Below are positions 15,554-25,703 of a DNA stretch of 64,000 nucleotides, in pieces. The DNA is from Hydrocarboniphaga sp965279055 (GTDB lineage: Bacteria > Pseudomonadota > Gammaproteobacteria > Nevskiales > Nevskiaceae), in assembly GCF_965279055.1 (NCBI RefSeq), contig NZ_OZ257125.1, forward strand, positions 1,798,001 to 1,862,000, in the 5' to 3' direction. How positions within the stretch are numbered: the first letter of the stretch is position 1; the number at the start of each line of letters is the position of its first letter. Both the position numbers and the translations under genes were made by a program. Under the pieces are notes generated by a model. It worked only from the letters and a program-made list of their open reading frames with translations. It was not told the DNA's origin and made no database searches.

Positions 15554-17137
15554 ATGTTGGACGCCGATCTGAAAGACCAGCTCAAGACCTATCTGGAACG
15601 TGCCACGCGGCCGATCACGATCGCGGCTGCGGTCGACGACAGCGCCGCGTCCACCGAGATGATGGGCCTGCTCGCCGACCTGGTGTCGGTCAGCGACAAG
15701 ATCACCGTCACCGAGCATCGCGGCGGCGTCGAGCGCACGCCGTCCTTCGCGCTGAGTTCGCCGGGCCAGGACATCAGCCTGCGTTTCGCCGGAATTCCGC
15801 TGGGCCACGAGTTCACCTCGCTGGTACTGGCGCTGCTGCAGGTCGGCGGTTATCCATCCAAGCTCGCCAGCGACGTGATCGAGCAGATCAAAAATCTGGA
15901 AGGCGAGTTCCACTTCGAAACCTATTTCTCGCTGTCCTGCCAGAACTGCCCGGACGTGGTGCAGGCGCTGAACCTGATGGCGGTGCTGAACCCGCGCATC
16001 CGCCACACCGCGATCGACGGCGCCTTGTTCCAGGCCGAGGTCGAGAAGCGTCAGGTGATGTCGGTGCCGATGGTGTTCCTCAACGGCGAGAACTTCGGTG
16101 CCGGCCGCATGGGCGCCGAGGAAATCCTGGCCAAGATCGACACCGGTGCCGGCGCGCGCGAAGCCGGCAAGCTGAGCGCCAAGGCGCCTTACGACGTGCT
16201 GATCGTCGGCGGCGGCCCGGCCGGCGCGGCGGCGGCGATCTATTCGGCGCGCAAGGGCATTCGCACCGGCATCGCGGCCGAGCGCTTCGGCGGCCAGGTG
16301 CTGGACACGATGGGCATCGAGAACTTCATTTCGGTGACCGAGACCGAGGGCCCTAAGATGGTCGCCGCGCTGGAACAGCACGTGCGCCACTACGACGTCG
16401 ACATCATGAACCTGCAGCGCGCCGAGAAGCTGACCCCGGCCGGCGCCGATGGCTTGGTCGAAGTGACGCTCGCCAACGGCGCGGCGCTGAAGGCCAAGAC
16501 TGTGATCCTGTCCACCGGCGCGCGCTGGAGGCAGATGAACGTGCCCGGCGAAAACGAGTACCGCAACAAGGGCGTGGCCTACTGCCCGCATTGTGACGGC
16601 CCGCTGTTCAAGGGCAAGCGCGTCGCGGTGATCGGCGGTGGCAACTCCGGCGTCGAGGCGGCGATCGATCTGGCCGGTATCGTCAGCCATGTCACGCTGA
16701 TCGAGTTCGACTCCAGGCTGCGTGCCGATGAAGTGCTGCAGCGCAAGCTGCGCAGCCTGCCGAACGTGCGCATCATCGTCTCGGCGCTGAGCACCGAAGT
16801 CACCGGCGACGGTACCCGCGTCAACGGCCTGAACTACAAGGATCGTGGCACCGACGAGCTGCACCACGTCGAGCTCGAAGGCATCTTCGTGCAGATCGGC
16901 CTGCTGCCGAACAGCGACTGGCTCAAGGGCACACTGGAGCTGAGCCCGCGCGGCGAAGTGGTCGTCGACGAACGCGGCCAGACCTCGCTGCCCGGCGTGT
17001 TCGCTGCCGGCGACGTCACCACGGTGCCGTACAAGCAGATCATCATCGCGATGGGCGAGGGCTCCAAGGCGGCGCTGTCGGCCTTCGATCACCTGATCCG
17101 CCACTCCGCGCCGCAGAGCGAGAAGCAGGCGGCGTAA
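15554..17137 (+). CDS. ahpF: Alkyl hydroperoxide reductase subunit F
   Basis: A 527-residue flavoprotein, normal for AhpF. The N-terminal ~200 residues are a double thioredoxin-like domain with the redox motif SCQNCPD; then a FAD-binding GGGPAGAAAA, the active-site disulfide CPHCDG in the NADH domain, a second dinucleotide site GGGNSGVEAA, and the C-terminal GVFAAGDVT FAD motif. It transfers electrons from NADH through its N-terminal disulfide to AhpC. A clear hairpin terminator follows at 17153-17180. Confidence 0.98.
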   Translation: MLDADLKDQLKTYLERATRPITIAAAVDDSAASTEMMGLLADLVSVSDKITVTEHRGGVERTPSFALSSPGQDISLRFAGIPLGHEFTSLVLALLQVGGYPSKLASDVIEQIKNLEGEFHFETYFSLSCQNCPDVVQALNLMAVLNPRIRHTAIDGALFQAEVEKRQVMSVPMVFLNGENFGAGRMGAEEILAKIDTGAGAREAGKLSAKAPYDVLIVGGGPAGAAAAIYSARKGIRTGIAAERFGGQVLDTMGIENFISVTETEGPKMVAALEQHVRHYDVDIMNLQRAEKLTPAGADGLVEVTLANGAALKAKTVILSTGARWRQMNVPGENEYRNKGVAYCPHCDGPLFKGKRVAVIGGGNSGVEAAIDLAGIVSHVTLIEFDSRLRADEVLQRKLRSLPNVRIIVSALSTEVTGDGTRVNGLNYKDRGTDELHHVELEGIFVQIGLLPNSDWLKGTLELSPRGEVVVDERGQTSLPGVFAAGDVTTVPYKQIIIAMGEGSKAALSAFDHLIRHSAPQSEKQAA

Positions 17138-17152
17138 TCGTCGGGGCGGACG

Positions 17153-17180
17153 AAAGCGGCGGGTCAGGCCCCGCCGCTTT
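17153..17180. terminator. Hairpin between ahpF and the convergent gene
   Basis: AAAGCGGCGGG (17153-17163) pairs exactly with CCCGCCGCTTT (17170-17180) around a 6-base loop. It lies 16 bases after the ahpF stop and 5 bases before the end of the convergent gene, so it may serve both; the flanking A- and T-tracts are short. Confidence 0.75.
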
Positions 17181-17185
17181 GGTTC

Positions 17186-18322
17186 TTAGTGCCGCAGCAG
17201 GGCGAGCACGATTTCCGCGACGATCAGCACCACGATCGCCAGCTCCATCAGCTCGCCGCGCGCGCCGGAGGCTTCGTCGTACAGCGCGGTATAGGTGTCG
17301 CGGATGATCGACAGCTTGCGATCCACCGCGGAGCTGACGTTGGGCACGCGGAACAGCTCAAGCGCGGCGCTGTAGATGCGCGCCAGATACACGTCCTCGG
17401 TCACCTGTAGCGCGTTGTCGACTTTCTCGGTGATTTCGGTGACGTCGGCGACCAGCGTGTACAGCCGCCGCGCCAGGTGGGCGAAACGCCGCGGCGCCAG
17501 CACGCCGATCGAGCCGCGCGTCTCGTCGACCAGGTCGTTCATGCGCGGCAGTTCGTCGTCGAGCAGCTCGTCGTAATAGCGCAGCTCCAGCAGCTGCGCG
17601 TTGGCGACTTCGAGCACGTCGGCGACGTCGGAGTCGCCACGCGGCTCGTAGATGAAGGCGCGATCCCAGGTCAGCACGACCAGGTCGTCCTCGTAGTACG
17701 AATACCGCTGCCGCAGCAGTTCGCGGCGCGCGCCCTCCGACAGTGGGCGCCGCTCGCCGGACAGCATCGGCACCAGATCGACGCGATCCTGCAGCTCGGC
17801 CGCCGTCAGCGTCTCGTTCCAGCGATGGACGATGCCCAGCAGATAATCTTCCTGGATCGTCGACGTGGTCGGCCGCGTCAGCGCCCCGGCGATCAAGGGC
17901 TTGAGCCCGGCCAGCAGATCGTCCCAGATCGACGTCGTGGCGACGCCACCGATGGCCAGGTTGACGGCTTCGATGAGTTCGTTGAACTCGGCCCAGCTGC
18001 GCTGCTCGATGGTGATGCGAACCGCCAGGGCGACGACGCCGAAGTCGTAGAGTCGCGCGCTGGCCTGCGCCAGCACGTCGCCGCCGGGCAGCGTCAGCGT
18101 CACGCTGTCCAGCGGCAGCAGCACCGGCGGCACGTCGAAGGCAATCGCCTTGGCCGGCGTGCCGCTGAGCTGGCTGCGGCGGCCGCTGCTGGCGCCCTGG
18201 GTGTGTCGCGCCCAGGCCGCTTGCGCGGCGGCGAGATCGATCGCGTAGGCGATGTCGAACAGCCGCAGCGCGACGATCGCGCCGGCTTCGACAGTGAGTG
18301 CGTCGGGCAGATGTTGAGTCAT
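17186..18322 (-). CDS. RMD1/YagE-type (DUF155) membrane-anchored protein
   Basis: A 378-residue protein of the family typified by yeast Rmd1 and Sif2. The C-terminal half shows the family signature: a helical region with DNALQVTEDVYLARIY, then FRVPNV, KLSIIRDTYTALYDEA and a final hydrophobic helix (MELAIVVLIVAEIVLALL) anchoring it in the membrane. The N-terminal half is a mixed alpha/beta domain with AFDVPPVLLPLDSVTLTL. The ATG at 18322 is preferred over an upstream TTG. Eukaryotic relatives act in mitochondrial translation and meiotic division; bacterial function is unknown. Confidence 0.82.
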   Translation of the reverse strand: MTQHLPDALTVEAGAIVALRLFDIAYAIDLAAAQAAWARHTQGASSGRRSQLSGTPAKAIAFDVPPVLLPLDSVTLTLPGGDVLAQASARLYDFGVVALAVRITIEQRSWAEFNELIEAVNLAIGGVATTSIWDDLLAGLKPLIAGALTRPTTSTIQEDYLLGIVHRWNETLTAAELQDRVDLVPMLSGERRPLSEGARRELLRQRYSYYEDDLVVLTWDRAFIYEPRGDSDVADVLEVANAQLLELRYYDELLDDELPRMNDLVDETRGSIGVLAPRRFAHLARRLYTLVADVTEITEKVDNALQVTEDVYLARIYSAALELFRVPNVSSAVDRKLSIIRDTYTALYDEASGARGELMELAIVVLIVAEIVLALLRH

Positions 18323-18444
18323 CGAGCGGCATGCTAGAGCATCGGCGCTGTCAGCGGGTTGCAACGTAGCGAGTCCGGGAACGGAAAGCGAGCCTGTCGC
18401 CCGTCATCCCTGCCGCCGCGGAACCGCGGCGCCGGTCGACGCAC

Positions 18445-19911
18445 TCAAATCGCCGGCACCACCACCGCGCCGCTTTCGACCGCATCGTGAAATGCATTGC
18501 GCCGCTGCGTGTGCCTGATGATCGCGTCCAGATTTTTCAGCAACTCGTTCTTCGCACGCGCCGGTCTGGCATAGGCCAGCCTTGCGGCGCTGTTGCGCGA
18601 AGCTACTTCGAAGCGGTCGATGATCTGCGTCGCGCCGCCGGCGAGAAGCTGATTCTTTTCATCGTCGATTGCATGGCTGTTGATGCTGATGGTCTGGCCC
18701 TGTACCTGATACTCGCTGAAGCCATAGCGCACGGTCGCGAACGCCGACCAGCTCGCCAGTTGCGGCAGGATCGTATAAAGGTCCTGACCGCCGCCGCCCT
18801 GCGTCACCTGCACATAGCCACCGTCCAGCGGCCGGCCGTAGGCCATGGGCTTGGAGCGCTCGTAGATGTGGTCGTGACCGACCAGCAGCAGATCGACGCC
18901 GTAGCGCAGCAGAAACTGTTCTTCGAGCAATACCAGCGTGAAATCCGCAGGATCGCGCCCGTCCTCGTCGGTCCAGATCGGATAGTGCTGTACGAAGATG
19001 ATGAAGTCGATTTCGCCGCGCGCGCGGCGCAGCGCGGCCTGCGCCAGATCGAGCTCGATCGCCAGCAGTTCCGCGGCCAGATCACCGGCGCCGGCGAGGC
19101 CGTCGACCAGCGAGCCGCCGGTGCTGAAAAAGTAGTGCACGTTCTGGTAGTCGAAGGCGTACCAGGTAATGTTGCCGGGCTGCGCGAGACGGCTGCGATA
19201 GCCTTCGCCGCCGCCGTCCTTGGCCTCGTGATTGCCGGGCGCGGTCATCACCGGATACCCGGAAGCCAGTGGTTCGAGCATCGCGAAATACTGGTCCCAG
19301 ACGGCCTGGTCGCCGTTGGCATAAGACAGGTCGCCCGCGATCAGCACGAAATCCGGCTGGCGTGCGGCAACGGCTTGCACCACCGCACGACTCGCGGCAT
19401 TGGTCGCATGATCGCCGAAGTGCACGAAGCGAAAACCGCTGGCTGGCGCCGGCTGCAGCAACTGCACCGCCGACCAGCCCTTAGTCGAGCCGACGCGATA
19501 GCGCATCGCCCTGTCCGCCGGCACCGCGGTGGCGACCGCGCTGTGGGTCAGCGCGTCGACGCCGTAGACCGACTTGCTGACGCCTTCGGCGCGCGCAGGG
19601 AAGGGCGCGTTGGCGATTTCCTCCGCGCTCATGCCCGCGTCGACCGGCCCGTATTCAATCACGCTGCCGGGATCGTCGAGGCCGTCGGTGAACCAGGACA
19701 CGGTACGCGTCGTCGTCGGGTCGTCGGTGAAGCTCGCATGCAGAGCGCGCGGCGGATGCGTTGCCGGTGTGGGATCGACCGGGCCGCCGGGTTCGTCGAT
19801 CGGCGCATCGTTGCCACCCGAACCGCCGCAGGCATCGAGCAGGGGCAGGCCGAGCAGCGATATGCCGGTCAGCAATAGCTGGCGGCGCTGTGCGTCATGA
19901 AGCTGAGTCAT
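18445..19911 (-). CDS. Purple-acid-phosphatase-like metallophosphoesterase lipoprotein
   Basis: A 488-residue exported protein. The N-terminus has RRQLLLTGISLLGLPLLDAC: a twin-arginine followed by a lipobox ending at Cys28, so it should be a lipoprotein. After a Pro/Gly linker, a fibronectin-like domain (residues ~55-155) precedes a calcineurin-type phosphoesterase with the dimetal motifs HFGDHATN, GDLSYANGD, PGNHEAKDG, VQHYPIW and GHDHIYERS, in the order expected of purple acid phosphatases. It probably hydrolyses phosphate esters in the periplasm or at the cell surface. It is divergent from the lipoprotein/phospholipase C pair, suggesting shared phosphate scavenging. Confidence 0.88.
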   Translation of the reverse strand: MTQLHDAQRRQLLLTGISLLGLPLLDACGGSGGNDAPIDEPGGPVDPTPATHPPRALHASFTDDPTTTRTVSWFTDGLDDPGSVIEYGPVDAGMSAEEIANAPFPARAEGVSKSVYGVDALTHSAVATAVPADRAMRYRVGSTKGWSAVQLLQPAPASGFRFVHFGDHATNAASRAVVQAVAARQPDFVLIAGDLSYANGDQAVWDQYFAMLEPLASGYPVMTAPGNHEAKDGGGEGYRSRLAQPGNITWYAFDYQNVHYFFSTGGSLVDGLAGAGDLAAELLAIELDLAQAALRRARGEIDFIIFVQHYPIWTDEDGRDPADFTLVLLEEQFLLRYGVDLLLVGHDHIYERSKPMAYGRPLDGGYVQVTQGGGGQDLYTILPQLASWSAFATVRYGFSEYQVQGQTISINSHAIDDEKNQLLAGGATQIIDRFEVASRNSAARLAYARPARAKNELLKNLDAIIRHTQRRNAFHDAVESGAVVVPAI

Positions 19912-20081
19912 CGGGTCGGATCGGCGTCGGCAAACGCACAGTGTTGGCCGATGTCGTGACGGCGCCGTTACCGGGCGCGTCGCCCGCGATGGAAAAATCA
20001 GCTCATGCGAGAACGCGGCGGCATTTCATCAGGCCTTCAAATGCGCTTACTAATCTCGCCGGTTCGCCAGGGGAGCCGCAC

Positions 20082-20300
20082 ATGAAGACCAAGCCGCCAT
20101 CGATGATCCATCTCGCCGCGTTCGCCGCGAGCCTGCTGCTGTGCGCCTGCAGCGACAGCATGGGCCATCCCGAAGGCATATCCGTGCCGCCGGCCGCGCG
20201 CGAAGTGCATTGCGCGCCGGACGCCAGCGTCGTCGCCAGCAATGCGCAGACGGTGATCGCGAACGTCGCCTGCAACGAGCAGCCGGGCGAGCGCTCATGA
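20082..20300 (+). CDS. Small lipoprotein upstream of phospholipase C
   Basis: A 72-residue protein with GGGGAG-type ribosome site 6 bases before the ATG, a hydrophobic signal and lipobox LLLCAC with the modified Cys at about residue 23. The mature part is only ~50 residues and has two further cysteines (EVHCAPD and ANVACNEQ) that could form a disulfide. Its stop overlaps the phospholipase start by 4 bases, so it is co-translated with it and may help its export or folding. I recognise no family. Confidence 0.75.
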   Translation: MKTKPPSMIHLAAFAASLLLCACSDSMGHPEGISVPPAAREVHCAPDASVVASNAQTVIANVACNEQPGERS

Positions 20301-22354
20301 GCCTGCGTATCGATCGTCGCGGTTTTCTCGGCATCGCCGGCGGCAGCGTTGCCGGCGCGATGATTCCGGCCTGCATACGTGAGGCGCTGGCGATCCCGGC
20401 GAGCTCTGAAACCAAATCGATAGCCGACGTGCAGCACGTGGTGATCCTGATGCAGGAGAACCGTGCTTTCGATCATTACTTCGGCACGCTGCGCGGCGTG
20501 CGCGGCTTTGGCGATCGCTTCACGATTCCGTTGCCGGAAGACCGCACGGTGTGGCAGCAGCACGACAGCTTCGGCGTCGAAGTGCTGCCGTATCACCTCG
20601 ACGGCAGCGCCGGCAACGCGCAGCGCGTCGACGGCACGCCGCACGGCTGGCTCGACGCGCACGGCGCCTGGAACCAGGGCCGCACCGGGTACTGGCCGCA
20701 GTACAAGGAGCGCCAGTCCATGGGCTATTACCGCGAGGCCGAGCTGCCGTTCCAGTTCGCGCTGGCGAACGCGTTCACGATCTGCGACGCCTACCACTGC
20801 GCGATCCACAGCAGCACCAATCCGAACCGGCTTTTCATGTTCACCGGCACCAATGGGCCGGGCGGCGACGGCGGTGGCCCGGCGATCGACAATACCAACG
20901 ACGATCTCGGCCCTTCCGCCGACGGCTACACCTGGACCACCTATGCCGAGCGCCTGCAGGCCGCCGGCATCAGCTGGAATGTATATCAGGACATGGCCGA
21001 CAATTTCACCGACAACTCGCTGGAGGGCTTCAAGACCTTCCGCGCCGCGTACGAGAGCGATCCGGCTTCGCCGCTGGTCACGCGCGGCTTGAGCAGCAGC
21101 TTGAGCAACAACGATCTGCAGGGCCTGCGCGACGACGTGCTCGCCGGCCTGCTGCCGCAGGTCAGCTATGTGGTCGCACCGGCCGCGTATTCCGAGCACA
21201 CCGGGCCGTCGTCGCCGGTGCAGGGCGCCTGGTACACGCAGCAGGTGATCGAGGCGCTGACCGCGAGCCCGGAGGTGTTTTCGAAAACCGTGCTGCTGCT
21301 GATGTTCGACGAGAACGACGGCTTCTTCGATCATCTGCCGCCACCCTGTGCGCCTTCAGTCGATCTGCTCGGCCGCAAGGCCGGCGCCAGCACCGTCGAC
21401 GACAGCAGCGAGCGTCACGGCAGCGGCCTGGTCTACGGGCCTGGCCCGCGCGTGCCGATGCTGGTGATTTCGCCGTGGAGTCGCGGCGGCTGGGTGAATT
21501 CGCAGGCTTTCGATCACACCTCGATCATTCGTTTCCTGGAACGCCGCTTCGGCGTCGCCGAGCCCAACATCAGCGCCTGGCGTCGCGCGGTCTGTGGCGA
21601 TCTGACCTCGGCTTTCAACTTCGATAGTCCGAACGACGAAGCGCTGCCGGCACTACCCGCACAGACGCGCGAACAGGCCGATGCGCTGCGTGCCTCGCAG
21701 GAAGCGCTGGCGCAGATCGTCGCGCCGACCGGCGACGCCGGCAGCCTGCCGCAGCAGGCAAGCGGCACGCGGCCGTCGCGTGCCCTGCCTTACGAGCTGC
21801 ATGTCGGCAGCAAGGTCGACGCGGCGACGCGGCGCGTGCGCCTGGTCTTCGCCAACAGCGGCGCGGCCGGCGCGGTATTCCATGTCTATGATCGCCGCGC
21901 ACTGTCGCAACTGCCGCGGCGTTACACCGTCGAGGCCGGCAAGATGCTGGCCGACGACTGGAGCGGCAATCTGCTCGACGGCGCCTACGACCTGTGGGTG
22001 CTGGGTCCGAACGGTTTCCATCGGCATTTCGTCGGCAACGCGCAGGGCGCCACGAGCGAAGTCGCGGCCTGCTACGAAGTCGGCCAGGGCGAGCTGCAAC
22101 TGACATTGAAGAACAGCGGCAGCACGACGCAGCGCATGACGATCACCGCGCTGGCCTATCGCAGCGACGGCCCGTGGACCGTCGACGTACCGGCCGGGCA
22201 GCAGCTCGAAAAGAGCTGGGCGCTGCAGGATTCCGGCTGCTGGTACGACTTCAGCGTGAGCGCCGCGGACGCCGCCGCTTTCACGCGGCGTTTTGCCGGC
22301 CGCATCGAAACCGGCCGGCACGGCGTCAGCGATCCGGCGATGGCAACCGGCTGA
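20297..22354 (+). CDS. Phosphocholine-preferring phospholipase C, Tat-exported
   Basis: A 685-residue protein. Start at the ATG at 20297, overlapping the lipoprotein stop; it gives a twin-arginine signal DRRGFLGIAGG. The phosphoesterase domain begins at VVILMQENRAFDHYFGTLRG and contains HSSTNPNR, GYTWTTYAERL, FDENDGFFDH and the late SQAFDHTSIIRFLERRFG, all typical of the PlcH/PlcN family. After ~residue 470 come two beta-rich C-terminal domains of the DUF756 type (e.g. YDLWVLGPNGFHRHFVG). Such enzymes hydrolyse phosphatidylcholine or sphingomyelin outside the cytoplasm and are often used to obtain phosphate or choline. It runs toward the kinase-synthetase gene 218 bases downstream. Confidence 0.93.
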   Translation: MSLRIDRRGFLGIAGGSVAGAMIPACIREALAIPASSETKSIADVQHVVILMQENRAFDHYFGTLRGVRGFGDRFTIPLPEDRTVWQQHDSFGVEVLPYHLDGSAGNAQRVDGTPHGWLDAHGAWNQGRTGYWPQYKERQSMGYYREAELPFQFALANAFTICDAYHCAIHSSTNPNRLFMFTGTNGPGGDGGGPAIDNTNDDLGPSADGYTWTTYAERLQAAGISWNVYQDMADNFTDNSLEGFKTFRAAYESDPASPLVTRGLSSSLSNNDLQGLRDDVLAGLLPQVSYVVAPAAYSEHTGPSSPVQGAWYTQQVIEALTASPEVFSKTVLLLMFDENDGFFDHLPPPCAPSVDLLGRKAGASTVDDSSERHGSGLVYGPGPRVPMLVISPWSRGGWVNSQAFDHTSIIRFLERRFGVAEPNISAWRRAVCGDLTSAFNFDSPNDEALPALPAQTREQADALRASQEALAQIVAPTGDAGSLPQQASGTRPSRALPYELHVGSKVDAATRRVRLVFANSGAAGAVFHVYDRRALSQLPRRYTVEAGKMLADDWSGNLLDGAYDLWVLGPNGFHRHFVGNAQGATSEVAACYEVGQGELQLTLKNSGSTTQRMTITALAYRSDGPWTVDVPAGQQLEKSWALQDSGCWYDFSVSAADAAAFTRRFAGRIETGRHGVSDPAMATG

Positions 22355-22394
22355 GCCAGGCTGCGCCACTGCGGCGCGGCCGCCGATACAGGCT

Positions 22395-22511
22395 GTTGCG
22401 CATCTGACACGACCTCTTTTTGCGGCTGCCGGATTTGGCGCATACCAGCGCCGTAAAAGCGCGCCAGCCGCCTGTTTTCAGCTGGAATCGACAACTGGCA
22501 TCACCCTTGCT
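22395..22511 (+). promoter_or_regulatory. Sigma-54 promoter and activator half-site for the kinase-synthetase gene
   Basis: TGGCATCACCCTTGCT at 22496-22511 matches the sigma-54 consensus, with GG (22497-98) and GC (22509-10) exactly 10 bases apart and a full TTGC -12 box. It lies 62 bases before the ATG at 22573. About 86 bases further upstream is TGTTG-CGCATC-TGACA (22395-22410), a partial match to the TGTCA-N6-TGACA site found near the other sigma-54 promoters in the window. Confidence 0.75.
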
Positions 22512-22572
22512 CCCGAGCGCCGTCCGCGCCTGCGGGTGTAGCGCCGTCGCTATCGAATCGAGGGAATCCAGA

Positions 22573-25086
<2,514 letters not shown>

Positions 25087-25097
25087 GCGCTGCACGC

Positions 25098-25157
25098 TGT
25101 AGGAGCGGGCTTGCCTGCGACTGTGAACTCGCTGTCGCGGGCAAGCCCGCTCCTGCA
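25098..25157. repeat. Palindromic repeat family C, copy 1 (TGTAGGAGCGG)
   Basis: TGTAGGAGCGGGCTTGCCTG at 25098 is matched by the reverse complement ending GCAAGCCCGCTCCTGCA at 25157, with a ~15-base centre. It sits between the kinase-synthetase and the small membrane protein gene. This resembles REP-type intergenic repeats known from Pseudomonas and relatives. Other copies are at 25599-25680 and 31648-31716. Confidence 0.88.
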
Positions 25158-25187
25158 TGTGCGACGACAGAAACGGGGAGAAAGACG

Positions 25188-25580
25188 ATGATCGGACTGT
25201 ATTCAAGCCACGCGACGACCTACCTGCTGATCCTGATGGTCAGCACCACGCTTGCATTCGCACTGCCGATCTTCCTGAAACCACTGGTCTGGGCGCGGCT
25301 GATGCAGTGGAAGATTCCGCAGGACACCGATCTGGCGGTCTACTTCGGTCGCTGCCTGGGTGCCTTCATCCTGATCATCGAGTTGGTGGCGCTGCGCGCG
25401 GCGCTGACCGGCGCCGATCTGCGGCTGGCCTTCGACCTGATGTTCTGCGTCTACGGTTTCATGACCGTGGTGCATGTCTACGGCGCATTGCGGCGGATAC
25501 AGCCGATCACCGAGACCCTGGAGATCGGCTTCTGGATTTTATTGGCGGTGCTGAATCTGTTGTTCTATCCGGCTGCCTGA
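25188..25580 (+). CDS. Small four-helix membrane protein, unknown
   Basis: A 130-residue protein with GGGGAG upstream of the ATG and four predicted membrane helices (residues ~8-28, ~50-70, ~75-95, ~108-128). Charged residues cluster in the loop KPLVWARLMQWKIPQDTD. I recognise no family and see no catalytic motif. It follows the kinase-synthetase gene by about 100 bases with a repeat hairpin between, so it may or may not be co-transcribed. It is convergent with the sigma-54 activator gene. Confidence 0.7.
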   Translation: MIGLYSSHATTYLLILMVSTTLAFALPIFLKPLVWARLMQWKIPQDTDLAVYFGRCLGAFILIIELVALRAALTGADLRLAFDLMFCVYGFMTVVHVYGALRRIQPITETLEIGFWILLAVLNLLFYPAA

Positions 25581-25598
25581 CCGCAAGGCGCTCAACCC

Positions 25599-25680
25599 TG
25601 TAGGAGCGGACCCTGTCCGCGACTGGGAGATTTCCGCGAGCGCTGCAGCCGCTCAGTCGCGGACAGGGTCCGCTCCTACA
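25599..25680. repeat. Palindromic repeat family C, copy 2
   Basis: TGTAGGAGCGGACCCTGTCC at 25599 pairs with the reverse complement ending at 25680, including the inner GCGACT/AGTCGC. The stem is about 24 bp. It lies between convergent genes and could block read-through in both directions. Confidence 0.9.
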
Positions 25681-25703
25681 GGTTGAGTGTCACTCCTGCT
25701 GTG